In this document: piece after piece, positions 24,291-35,169 of the stretch | Position numbering within the stretch: position 1 is the stretch's first letter | How the letters are laid out: the number at the start of each line of letters is the position of its first letter | Assembly (NCBI RefSeq): GCF_902459505.1 | Contig: NC_047096.1 | Coordinates: 2,294,001-2,358,000, forward strand | Direction: 5' to 3' | Source of the DNA: Geotrypetes seraphini | Lineage: Eukaryota > Chordata > Amphibia > Gymnophiona > Dermophiidae | Length of the DNA: 64,000 bases | Notes under the pieces: generated by a model | Told to the model about the DNA's origin: nothing | Database searches by the model: none | The model's input: only the letters and a program-made list of their open reading frames with translations | Made by a program: the position numbers and the translations under genes

Positions 24291-24689
24291 CTGATCGCAC
24301 AGCCCTCAGGATGGCCTGTATTTGCTCTAAGTTTTCAGGCACTGGAAAAATGATTTCTGCTGTACCAGAGGAGGGGCTTAGAATTCTCACTGGATGAAAA
24401 GAAAAGACCCCCCTCCCCTCCCACCACCTTGCACGAAGACTGCAGCAGATTGAACTTCTCAGCAGGGTCAGGAGCTGGTGAGTAACTTTTATTGGTGCTC
24501 TGTTTATTTTCCCACAGTCTGCCCCAAGCGTAGCCCTGAAGAGGAACTGGCAGGGTCATTCCCAACCCTTCCTGACCTCAATATAGAAGCCAGGGGCACA
24601 CTGGGGGCATAGCTGGGATCAAGGCTGAGGGTGGACCTGTGTTGGCATTGATGAAAGAGTTCACCTTCTTCCAATAGCACAGAGAACGT

Positions 24690-25015
24690 GATGCTGTTCC
24701 TCATAGCTGCTGCTTCTATGGGTCTTCTCTCTCTTTTCATCCCTTCATTCCTCTCTCTCCCCTTCTCCCCCTCATCTTTTTCTCTCTCCATGACTCCCTC
24801 CCTCTCTCACTTTTTCCTCCTGCCTCTTTCCCGTCCCTTCTCTCTCTTTCTTCTTTTTTCCTCTGCCTCTTTTCCCCTGCTCTTTCCTTCACTCTCTCTT
24901 TTTCTCCCCTTCCTCTTTTCCCTGTGCCTCCCTCTCTCTCTTTCTCCCGTGCCATTTTCACCATCCTTTCCTCTCTTTCTTTCTCCTCCTGCCTCTTTCC
25001 CCCTGTCCCTTTCTC
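24690..25015. repeat. Pyrimidine-rich low-complexity tract
   Basis: More than 300 bp of C/T on the plus strand (CTCTCTTTCTT and similar). It gives long spurious open frames on both strands. Confidence 0.8.
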
Positions 25016-25016
25016 A

Positions 25017-25690
25017 TAAGAACATAGAATTGTTTTATTGGGACAGACCGAAGTTCTATAAAATCCAGTATCCTGTATCAAACATTGGTCAATCCAGATC
25101 ACAAGTACCTGACAAGATCCTAAAAGAGTAAAACAGATTTTATGCTGCTTAACCTAGAAATAAGCAGTGGATTTTCTCAAGTCTATCTTATGGACTTTTC
25201 TTTTAGGAAATTATCCAAACCTTTTTTAAACTCTGCTAAGCTAACTGCTTTCACCACATTCTCTGGTAACAAATTCCAGAGTTTAATTACACACTGGGTG
25301 ATGAAATATTTTCTACGGTTTGTTTTAAATCTACTACTTAGTAGCTTCATCACATGCCCCCTAGTCCTGGTATTTTTCGAAAGAGTGAACAAGCGATTCT
25401 CATCTACCCTTTCCACTCCACTCATTATTTTATAGACCTCTATCATATCACCCCTGAGCTGTCTCTTCTCCGCTTTAGCCTTTCCTCATAGGGAAGTTGT
25501 CCCAAACCTTTTATCATTTTTGTCGCCCTTCTCTGTACCTTTTCTAATTCCGTTATATCTTTTATGAGATATGGCGATCAGAACTGTGCACAGTATTCAA
25601 GGTGCGGCCTTACCATAGAGTGATACAAGGGCATTGTAACATTTTCATCTTTGTTTTCCATTCCTTTCCTGAAAATTATTTACTTAGCTG
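25017..25690 (-). mobile_element. CR1-type LINE 3' region
   Basis: Plus-left end carries the CR1 tail (GGGACAGACCGAAG then AAATCCAGTATCC). The minus strand reads [20 protein letters not shown] and [19 protein letters not shown], a near-complete C-terminal ORF2 block. Confidence 0.82.
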
Positions 25691-25732
25691 CTGCTGCTGC
25701 ACACTGAACTGAGAGTTTCAACTTACCCTCAA

Positions 25733-26110
25733 TAGAAACATAGAAACATGATGGCAGATAAAGGCCAAATGGCCCATCCAGTCTGCCCATCCGCAGTAAC
25801 CATTATCCCTTCCTTTCTCTAAGAGATCCCAGGCCCTCTTGAATTCAGACACAGTCTCTGTCTCCACCACCTCTTCCGGGAGTCTGTTCCACGCATCTAC
25901 CACCCTTTCTGTAAAAAAGGATTTCCTTAGATTACTCCAGAGCCCATCACCTCTTAACTTCATCTTATGCCCTCTCATTCCAGAGCTTCCTTTCAAATGA
26001 AAGAGACTCGACTCATGTGCATTTATATCACTTAGGTATTTAGATGTCTCTATCATATCTCCCCTCTCCTGCACATACAGAGATACCCACACACTATAAA
26101 AACATAGGAC
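25733..26110 (-). mobile_element. CR1-type LINE 3' region
   Basis: Minus strand reads LRKSFFTERVVDAWNRLPEEV and VSEFKRAWD, with the GATGGGCCATTTGGCC 3' UTR at the plus-left end. Confidence 0.82.
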
Positions 26111-26780
26111 TTGCCATACTGGGACAGACTGAAGGTCCATCAAGCCCAGTATCCTGTTTCCAGCAGTGGCCAACCCAGGTCCCAAGTACCAGGCAGAAAC
26201 CCAAATACAGGTAGTAGCAGCATTCCAGAACTGAGATTGTGATGTCATAATGCCTCATTCCACCAATGCCTAAGAGCTAATCAGTGATGTCACAATGGCT
26301 TCATTCTCCTATACTCAGCTCACATAAGAACATAAGAATTGTCATAATGGGACAGACTGTAGGTTCATCAAGCCCAGTATCCTGTTTCCAACAGTGGCCA
26401 ATGCAGGTATCAAGTACTAGACAGAAACCCAAAGAGTAGCAACATTCCAGAGCTGAGATTGTGATGTCATAATGCCTCATTCCACCAATGCCTAAGAGCC
26501 AACCTCAGCAGTGATGTCACAATGGCTTGGTTGTCCTAGACTCGGCTCACATAAGAACATAAGAGCTGCCTTAATGGCACAGACCGAAGGTCCATCGAGC
26601 CCAGTATCCTGTTTCCAACAGTGGCCAACTCAGGCCCCAAGTACTTGGCGAGATCCCAAGGAGTAAAACAGATTTGATGCTGCTTATCCTAGGAATAAGC
26701 AGTGGATTTCCCCAAGTCCATCTCAATAATGAGGTAGGCTTTTGTTTTAAGAAATGATCCAAACCTTTTTTCTTTGGGAT
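26098..26780 (-). mobile_element. Serial CR1 LINE 3' tails
   Basis: Three tail pieces (starting about 26098, 26325, 26550) each with GGTCCATCAAGCCCAGTATCC-like text. The first two are followed by a module GATTGTGATGTCATAATGCC that also occurs inside the hAT family C elements. Confidence 0.7.
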
Positions 26781-28519
26781 GGAAGCAGTTGTCATGGGAT
26801 CCTGCGTATCGCTTGCATGTTTAATGTAAAGCTCTGCGTGACTTTGATAGCTCTTAGAAATAATAATGATTCCCCATGGATGGTCCAAGCACTTCAACTT
26901 GCGACATCAATCATCTAATATTGCTATTATAGAATGATAAGCAGTGGTAGTTATTGGAGTGATATCAGAAATAGACTATGTTATATGATGAGTTCTGCAT
27001 AGCGAGGGTAGGGGGCGCCGGGGCAGAGGCACATTTCCACATCCTCCCCCACTGCACTCTGCCACCAAATCTGGGCCCCCCCCTGACATCCCCCCGACAC
27101 CAAGTGCCCCCGTCTTCCGATCACTCCTCACCCTCACACAAAATCCTGGTGGTCTAGTGGTCTGGGAGGGGGGTTTGGATCAGACCCCCCTCCACCGCTG
27201 ACACAGCCCCCACTGTACCTTTTGTCAAAAATCAGGCAGGAGGGATGGCCACTTCTTCATAATGGTGGCCCTCCTTGTGCATCCAAGCCCACAAGACTAT
27301 TAGGATTTTGTGGGAGGGGTCAGAGAAATCAGAAAGTGGGGGGAGTTTGATGTCTGGGGTGTTGGAGGGAAGGGAAGGCACGCACACAACAAGGAGTCGG
27401 AGAAGTGCTTGGGGTGGACCGCCCCCCTGCTCCCCTTAGCATTGCCACTGCCCATAGATGCAGCTTCTCTGTTTGCAGAACTGGAAACGTGCAAAGGGTT
27501 TGTTGTACTCCAGTTCTGTATAGCTGGATTAATGCAGGTTGTAATTAGGAGTAGATGAAACAGGCAGCTGCCTAGGGTTCAAAACCACTTAATGATCTGC
27601 CTTGAGTATGCAGTGCCTCATTATAGCTTAAAAGTAATGATGGACCCCTGAGTTTTCTCTCAGGAAGAATAATTTGGTCTTTTGAAATTAGTGAATCATT
27701 TTAAAGGTGTTACTGAGATGTTGGGGATAATCTCATTTGTGTTTGTAGAACTGTGATGGGGTAAATCTAGAGAATGATGTGACAAGGCCTCTGAAGGATA
27801 CTGAACAGAATATATTTATGGTTTTAAATCTGAGCTCAAGGCTACTTCCTTAAGTTAGTACTTGAAGCAGTGGAGGGTGAAGTGAACGTCCCAAGATCCC
27901 AGGATTTGAACCCAGGCCTCCTTGGTGCTTAGCCCTCTGCTTTAACCTCTAGGCTCCACTTTCTCTTGAGTTTTAAATTGAACAAAAAATAAATGAGCAT
28001 TTGAGCCAAATGGGACCTCTGATGATAACAGCGGAACTGAAGCAAACAAAAGCGTTTTGTCCTGGATATAGGGAGATATCATACAATCTGTATGTTTCAT
28101 TAACCCAAAATATTTGGTAAGATTAGTGTAGTTACTTACCTGTAACATAGGTTCTCCGTGGACAGCAGGATAGTCAGCCACATATGGGTGTTGTCCCAAC
28201 AGCTCCCAATTTGTGGATAAGCTCTCCAGTAGCTCAGAGAGATTTTTTTTTTCTCTCTCTCTCTGAGCTCTCTGAGCATGCCCGAGCCCTACCCATTTCC
28301 CCCTGCTTCCCCCTAATCCCCAGTCTTTAGTTTCCGCCCATTCCCATCGGTCGGATTTTCTACAGCTCTCCATTACAACTTTTCTGCTCATCACCTTGAA
28401 GATGCCTGAATCATCTAAAGAAATACCTGGGATGCAGGAGGAGGATGAACACACTGGATCCTCATGAATTGTGCGTCCATGGATTGGATCCGGCGCACGA
28501 GTAATAAAATGTTTATCCA
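26781..28519. other. REN-KISS1 spacer, mostly unassigned
   Basis: GC-rich repeat-like block at 27000-27300. A degraded SINE piece in minus orientation lies about 27870-27955 (GGATTTGAACCCAGGCCTCC). A minus-strand open frame at 27942-28520 looks fortuitous. Confidence 0.4.
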
Positions 28520-28825
28520 AGTGTGAATTTTTATTTATTTAAAACATTTATAGGCCGCATATCCAACATCTATGCGGGTAATTGCAACGCATACATAATT
28601 AGAACCGAATTCAACAAATCATACAACTTACAACCTGAAACCGGTGCCTTAAAAAATAAGGCCAAATAATTACCAAATTTCACACTGTCCAGTTTTGAAA
28701 AAGCCAATCGGAAAAAAAAAGCTGTTAAACTTTTCCGGAATGCCAAGAAATCAGACGCCAAACGAATGACGTCTGGAACTGAATTCCGTAACGAAGGGCC
28801 ATTCGGGATCAATTTACAAATAAAG
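28520..28825 (-). mobile_element. L2-like LINE 3' end
   Basis: Minus strand reads NGPSLRNSVPDVIRLASDFL and FRKSLTAFFF, a typical post-RT tail, then AGGCCGCATATCC-type 3' UTR. Confidence 0.7.
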
Positions 28826-29630
28826 GGGCCTTTTTGCTAAGGCATGCTAACCGATAGAATATGATGGGCACCTTACCATTGACTGCACTCTAATCTTTAG
28901 CACACGCTGAATCGATTAGTGGGCCCCAAAGTTAGCCGTTATTAAGAAGAAATGACTCTCCCCCCCCCGACCCCCAATACCTCTTGCACAGTATAGAATG
29001 GCCATTTTCAAACAGGCTCATTTTCCTCCGTAAATTGCTTTGAAAGTTTCCTCCCTGTGCAACTCTGCCATGTCTGTGGTGTGTGAATAATTTGGAAGTG
29101 ATGTGACCTGTGATCCGTTGAGCAGTTCCTGAAATGAGAGATGTGGGGAGGGGGAGTGACGCTAGGTGACCAGCTCTCTCTTCTCATGCACTGCTAGCCG
29201 CCCTCTTCATCTTCCTGGCCCTCTGTGACCCCTGAGGTCCCTGCGTCCTTACTTTGACTGAGTGTAGTGTCACATGGCTATACCACTGTGTCCCTTGAGA
29301 TGAACCACGAGAATGTCTTGTTTTTCTAAGGTTTCTTTGAGTTTTTCACTCTGGATATTAATGTTTCTTGGCAAAGGGGAGCTTCAGCATTCCCACAGTG
29401 GGACCTGCCAGGGGACTGAGTGACACCCAAGGACTGCGTCAGACTCTGACTTCGGTGATCCTGCTCAGAGCTGGAGCAGAAATGCCTGGTGGAGCTGTGC
29501 GTAGTTAGAGGCACATGAGAAAAAGAAATTCAGCTTACAAGGGTGGCCATAAGATGTGATGAGAAGCTGCTGACACTGAGTGCAGAGTGCCTTTATCTGA
29601 ATATGAAATGGGGAGGTTTTATCAGCAGAG

Positions 29631-29852
29631 TACGAGGGGGTGCTAAAAAGTTCTCAACCCAACCAACCAACTTCATAAATTCTGAGCATTATTTTGCCTC
29701 CATAGCTGAAAAGAGTCTTATCTTAGTTCGTTAAATGTCAATTTGCAGGAACAAAATTCTCTGTTTTGACACTGTTTCAGATCATTGATCGAACCGTATC
29801 CACGTCATTCTCTTCTTGGTTGGGCTGAGAACTTTTCAGCACCCCCCTCCTA
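29631..29852. mobile_element. Mariner-type MITE
   Basis: Element 29633-29850 starts CGAGGGGGTGCTAAAAAGTT and ends AACTTTTCAGCACCCCCCTCC, inverted with small differences. TA flanks both sides. A second, partial copy lies at 30155-30300. Confidence 0.8.
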
Positions 29853-30154
29853 GCTGAGATTGTGATGTCATAATGCCTCATTCCACCAATAAGAGCCAAC
29901 CTCATCAGTGATGTCACAAGGGACTCACTTTTAATAGAAAACAAGAACACTTCTTTCTATATATAAGCAATACAGTACCTGGGTCTTGAAAAAGTACAGA
30001 AAAATGGTGACTCAAATTAAAGTGCACAATATATTATGTTAAATAATATCTAACAAACCATATATAACATGAGCAGTGTTGGAGGAAAAAGCCTCAGATC
30101 TCCATCTGTGGGGACGGAGATCTGTCAATTTTATTCAGCCTAACAACAACCAAT

Positions 30155-30300
30155 TTCCTATATTCTGAGCATTATTTTGCCTCTGTAGCCGAAAAGTGTC
30201 TTCTCTTATCTCGTCAAGTGCCAATTTGCAGAAACGAAATTACTTGAGATCATTGATTGAACCATATCCACGTCATTCTCTTCTTGGTTGGGCGGAGGGT
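30155..30300. mobile_element. Partial copy of the mariner-type MITE
   Basis: Shares TTCTGAGCATTATTTTGCCT and CACGTCATTCTCTTCTTGGT with 29633-29850 but lacks its left terminus. Confidence 0.7.
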
Positions 30301-30739
30301 GTTGCCACAGATACACGAAAGGATCCTGGAAGCAGTGGAAATTTGCAAAGGTTAGAGACGAGCAAATAAAGACCAGTATGGCCCATCCTCTCAGTCCAGA
30401 AAGGTGGCCAAGGTTGTATCCCCTTCCCTGTTCCATTAGGGTGGGAGCTGAGCTGCCCATCACTGCTCTAAGCCTTTTTTCCCTTTGTGAAAATGATGTC
30501 ACTTTTAGGGAACCTCTGCGTTTGACACACAGCTTTTGAATTCCTCAAAAGCTTTTCCAAAAATACATCCCAGGGGTACTGAAAGAACTCAAACATGAAA
30601 TTGCTGACCTGTAACCTGTCGCTAAAATCGTCTGTAGGGTCTGAAGATTGGAAGGGTCATGGGATAGGAGGCAAAGTTCAGTTGTGGATTAGGAATTGGT
30701 TATCGGATAGAAAACAGAGGGTAGGTTAAGGCTAGTCTT

Positions 30740-31328
30740 ATGTTCATATAAATATATTGTTAGTCCAATTAAAAAAGTATCACTGCCATTCTCTTTATTT
30801 GGGTTGTACTAGGGCACTTTTGGCCAGATTGCAACCTTTACACGGCTGCAAGATTAGTCTGAATAAAACTGTTCTTATGTGAATTCATTATGGCAAGAAG
30901 TATGGTCCACAATGAAATCTATGTTTCATCTAGATTGTCAATTATCTTTATCTATTGTAATGTTCAAATCTCATTCCATTGATTTATTGGATTCTCAAAG
31001 AAAATTGTTTGATATATTACTCATTCTTGCTCAGAAATTGATTCTAACTCACTGGAAATCTGCAAACTTACTTCATATCCAACATTGGTGGAACTTAGTT
31101 TTACAATATCATAAATATGAAATAGCATTTTACAAATGTAAAGGACAAATACGTTCTGCTAATTCTTGTTGGTCCCCTTTACTACAATATCTGCCAACAT
31201 CTAATGTATGAATGTATTTATTGTTTATTTCTCTGTAATATTATTAGTATTTGTACTGCTCTGTGCCTCTGTTACTTTGGTTTATATAAAATAAATAAAA
31301 ATTTTCATGGGAAAAAAAAAAAAAAAAC
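30740..31328 (+). mobile_element. L1-clade LINE 3' end with poly(A)
   Basis: Plus strand 30879-31211 reads EVWSTMKSMFHLDCQLSLSI and LILTHWKSANLLHIQHWWN, the C terminus of L1/Tx1-like ORF2. Ends with an A-run at 31311-31327. A CR1-like RT scrap precedes it (30570-30730). Confidence 0.75.
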
Positions 31329-31559
31329 AAACCTAAATCTGATGGTGTGATTGGACTTCTAATGTTATGTTAGATTACGTGCAATCTTATATCCTGCCAA
31401 ATCCTCACAAATTAGAGTTTTTGGTGGGTTACAAGCAGCAGTTAATCAAAGTGCGCTAGCTACTTGCTCAGGAGCATCTTGATTTTAAGGTTTATCCACT
31501 GATTTTAAATTGTTGTTGGTGAAACTCCTTTATTATATGATGTCTTAGAGACTGAGGCA

Positions 31560-32065
31560 CGCTAACAAGTTAAAAGAAGAGGAGCCGAGATGATAAAGGG
31601 GATGGAAGTCCTCTCGTATTTGGAAAAACTAAAAAGATTTGGGCTCTTCAGCTTGGAAAAGAGACGGCTGAGGAGGGATAGGATTGAAGTCTACAAAATC
31701 CTGAGTGGAGTAGAACGGGTACAAGTGGATCGATTTTTCACTCCATCAAAAATGACAAAGACCAGGGGACACTCGATGAAGTTACAGGGGAAAAGTTTTT
31801 TTTCACTCAGAGAATAGTTAAGCTCTGGAACGCATTGCCAGAGGTTGTGGTAAGAGCGGATAGCGTAGCTGGTTTTAAGAAAGGTTTGGACAAGTTCCTG
31901 GAGGAAAAGTCCATAGTCTATTATTGAGACAGACATGGGGGAAGCCACTGCTTGCCCTGGATCAGTAGCATGGACTGCTGCTACTATTTGTGACCTGGAT
32001 TGGCCACTGGTGAAAACAGGACTGGGTTAAATGGACCATCGGCTATTCTTATATCCTTAGTAAGA
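31560..32065 (+). mobile_element. CR1-type LINE 3' end
   Basis: Plus strand reads RFGLFSLEKRRLRRDRIEVY and VKLWNALPEVV-type residues, then the GACCATCGGCTATTCTTAT tail. Confidence 0.8.
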
Positions 32066-34179
32066 TTGCACTTCCTTCTGCATTCGTTTGAAATGGTTTA
32101 GCATTTCTGTGGAATTCTTTGCTGTTGGCCTTGAGACGTGAATGTAACTACTGTACTTCAAATATACTAAACTGTTGAAAACCTGTTTTTTCAAGAAATA
32201 TTTTAGCTGCTTGTTTGTTAGCAGGACGTTTTCATTTTGACTGTTTTATTCCCATCGAATGGGTGGTCTTTGCCTATTTGAATGTGTCCAGTGAGTGGCA
32301 ATTTGTTTTGAGGTTAGCACCCCCAATCGTTTGCAAAAGTTGGCTTTATACTAAAGCCAATGTCGTCCCCCGAACCCCTTTTCTTTCCGCCCAGCTCAGT
32401 TTGTGAGTCACAGATTCTAATCAATTAAGCCAACTCCTTGCAGGAATTTTTCAATAAGATTTCTGAACCATTGAGTGTGTGTGTAGCCAAGGAACCAGCT
32501 GTGGCCTGCTACAGAACTGAAAGGCCAGAGATTGGACTTTAAGAGCAACTCAGCAGTGCCATTGTTTGCAGATACAAGGACTCGGGGGGGAAAACAATTC
32601 GCAATTTACTGAAGAACAGTCAAAGATGAGACCAAAAGCAGCTGCTGACATGAAATACTGAGGCCTGAAGAAGGGCCAAGAGTGAGCTGTCACCATGGCA
32701 TCCTGACATTACCACTATCTGGTAAAAGCAAAAGGGGAAGAAGCTGACCATTAAGATCCCAGAATGAAAGACGGCTGTTTTCACCCCCTGGACGCACCCT
32801 CAAAAGAGAATCAGCTCACAGGTACGCCTACTCGCACTTCATGCCCAAACTCTGGAACCTCATCCCCCCATCCATCAGAGAACTGGAGAACCTATGGAAC
32901 TTTAGGAAGGCCACGAAAACCTTCCTCTTCCCAAATACAGCCCCATGAAAAGTCCAAGCCAAACTGATCTCAGGCAAACTAGGCACCTAGGCCATAACTA
33001 TCATTACACATGCAAAATATCTGCCCCATTAAAAAAAATGAAAAAAATCCCCCACTGCTACCAGTGACCCCTGACAATTGCGCACCTCCCTGACAAACAC
33101 CGCGACTCACCCTAAAACAAACGGCAGGAGGGATGCCCACTCCCTCCTGCCCGGAAGAAAGACCTCCCCCCCTCCCCTCCCCCTGAAGAAAAAGGCAGGA
33201 GGGATGCCCACTCCCCATCCAGGTCCCGTGCCCCGTACCTTAAAATTGGGAGCAGGAGGAGATGAAAACACTTGCTGCTCCTTCTCTCTCGCCAACGACA
33301 CTGGGCATTTGAACATTGAAACAATATAAGCATCTTTATATGAAATTTAAAAATACAATGAGTACAATAGTTAATGTCTGCACATGCACATGAATTTGAC
33401 ATAAAATAGCATGAAAAAAAAAAGATTACCGGGTTTTTCTGACCTGTGATGATGTTCAAGCCCCTTTAAAGTGTGGTTTTTTTTTTAAAGTGAGCATTGG
33501 GAGCAGCACGGAGCATTCAGCGCACCAGCCTACGCTAAAAACCGCTATTGCGGTTTTGTCAAAGGGGGAGGGGTGATAAAAAGGAAAATAAGATGATTTT
33601 TTATTGAACAAACTTAAACCATTTTTTCATTAGTTCTCAGAAGTCTCAGGTCAAAAATACAGGAAAATTAGTTCAATGAAAAGATATCATCTGAATTCTA
33701 TTTTTTATTTCTATACTTGATTGATTTTTTTTTTTCTACCTTTATCTTCTGCCCATTCACTTCTGACTTTTTCCAGGATTTTTCTCTTCCTCCTTTCAGC
33801 TTTCTTCAATTTATTTTTCCACTTCTCTGATCAGATTTAATTCGTTCTTACTATCTAAACAATGATGTACCTTTTGAAGTCACAAATAGGCACAGAAATC
33901 TTTACTTGACAAAGGGAAGTGTTTTAACATATCAACTCTGTTTCCTGCAAAGCCCTGAGAATTCCCATCTTACCAACCCCCCCCACCCCCCATTGTAACC
34001 CCAGAGGAGAACCTAAGTGGCCACAAAGGGTCTAAAAGGAAGCTCTCAGCGTCCTCCAGGGTCTTTGAAGCAGTGTAATGGAATAGTTTTATTCTGTGCT
34101 GGTGAGGTGAAAATATGTTCCACTACTTAGGTAATAGCAGGGTGTAAAGTCTCTCTCCTAGTGATGAAGTGCACTTACA
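32066..34179. other. REN-KISS1 spacer with an L2-like scrap
   Basis: 32785-32950 reads SHFMPKLWNLIPPSIRELEN and LWNFRKATKTFLF on plus, an L2-type C terminus. 33118-33225 holds two copies of GGCAGGAGGGATGCCCACTC. The rest is A/T-rich and unassigned. Confidence 0.55.
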
Positions 34180-34185
34180 AGATTA

Positions 34186-34724
34186 TACAGGGTTCCCCCA
34201 AAACACTCTCTGATTTTAAATGGTTGCAAAACTAAAATTAAGGGAATATTCTTTCACCTTTGAGGCTACAGTTTCATCAACTCATAAAGTTTCATATGGT
34301 ATCTGTTGATTACATTCACTCGATGTGCGTCCCACCTGTTACTCGGCAAACATCGATGTGATAATTGAGCTCTCCGAAGCGTATCCGGCGTGAGCGCGTT
34401 TATACTCAGTGATGCGTTGTGGGTAGTGGAGGTACTTACACTCTGTCTTTCACGTACCCCCAAAGGAAAAAGTCAGTAATGTCCGTGACCTCGGGGGCCA
34501 CTTGAGGAACAGCTGGTCATTTTGTCGCGTTGCATTGTCTGAAGGTTGTAACTTCTGCACCAATCACAGCTTATAAGGGTGAAAGTGCAAGCGATTGTGT
34601 AAGATCGTGCTAACCGCTCTTTTTAGGACTTTCATTTGCTGTCATCTTATTTAGAAACATATTCCAATAAGTTCTGATTTTGTAACCCTTTAGAATCAAG
34701 GAGTGTTTTTGGGGGCACCCTGTA
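34186..34724 (-). mobile_element. Tc1/mariner-type element, internally deleted
   Basis: Element 34188-34722 begins CAGGGTTCCCCCAAAACACT and ends in the complement (AGTGTTTTTGGGGGCACCCTG), flanked by TA. A short minus-strand piece near 34330-34500 resembles the transposase C terminus (FFLWGY-like, shifted). It lies about 200 bp 3' of the KISS1 stop. Confidence 0.75.
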
Positions 34725-34921
34725 CATTTGCAGGTTTGGGAAACTTAACTGCCATTCTAGTTTCTTTGGGAGAAATCTACTTTTTCTTATTCCATAACTT
34801 ATCCAATAGCCTTGTTAGTTTTTGATGACCTTGTTTCACAAGTGCATTTGGAGTAGAAAATCCCTTAGGGCGGCACCTCCACCTCCACCCCCCACTTGTA
34901 CCCCCTTCAGGTTACCAGAGT

Positions 34922-35169
34922 CTAAAAGATGGGCCGCCTGGGCTTCTGGCATCCTGCTTGCCTTTTGCCATATCGTAGGCCGAAGGAGTTCCAGTTGTAT
35001 GTGGACAGGTCATTCTCTCTCTGCACCAACTGGGTGTCTTCAGGGGCAGAGAGGATCTGGCTGTGTCTGGGGTACAGTTCCTGCAGGTTTTGGGGTCTGC
35101 GCTGACCTGCTCTCTTCTCAGAACAGGGGGAGGAGCTTTTCCACTGCCAGTGACTCTCAAAGGGCTCAG
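34922..35169 (-). CDS. KISS1: KISS1 exon 2 with kisspeptin-10
   Basis: This exon holds the whole bioactive peptide: [10 protein letters not shown] then the amide donor Gly and Lys-Arg. Upstream residues are fast-evolving, with EKR and QRR as processing sites. The tail is rich in basic residues (QKPRRPIF) before the stop. Confidence 0.95.

Noticed and set aside
27942-28520. 192-aa minus-strand open frame
   Set aside because: No family resemblance and includes low-complexity sequence; treated as chance.
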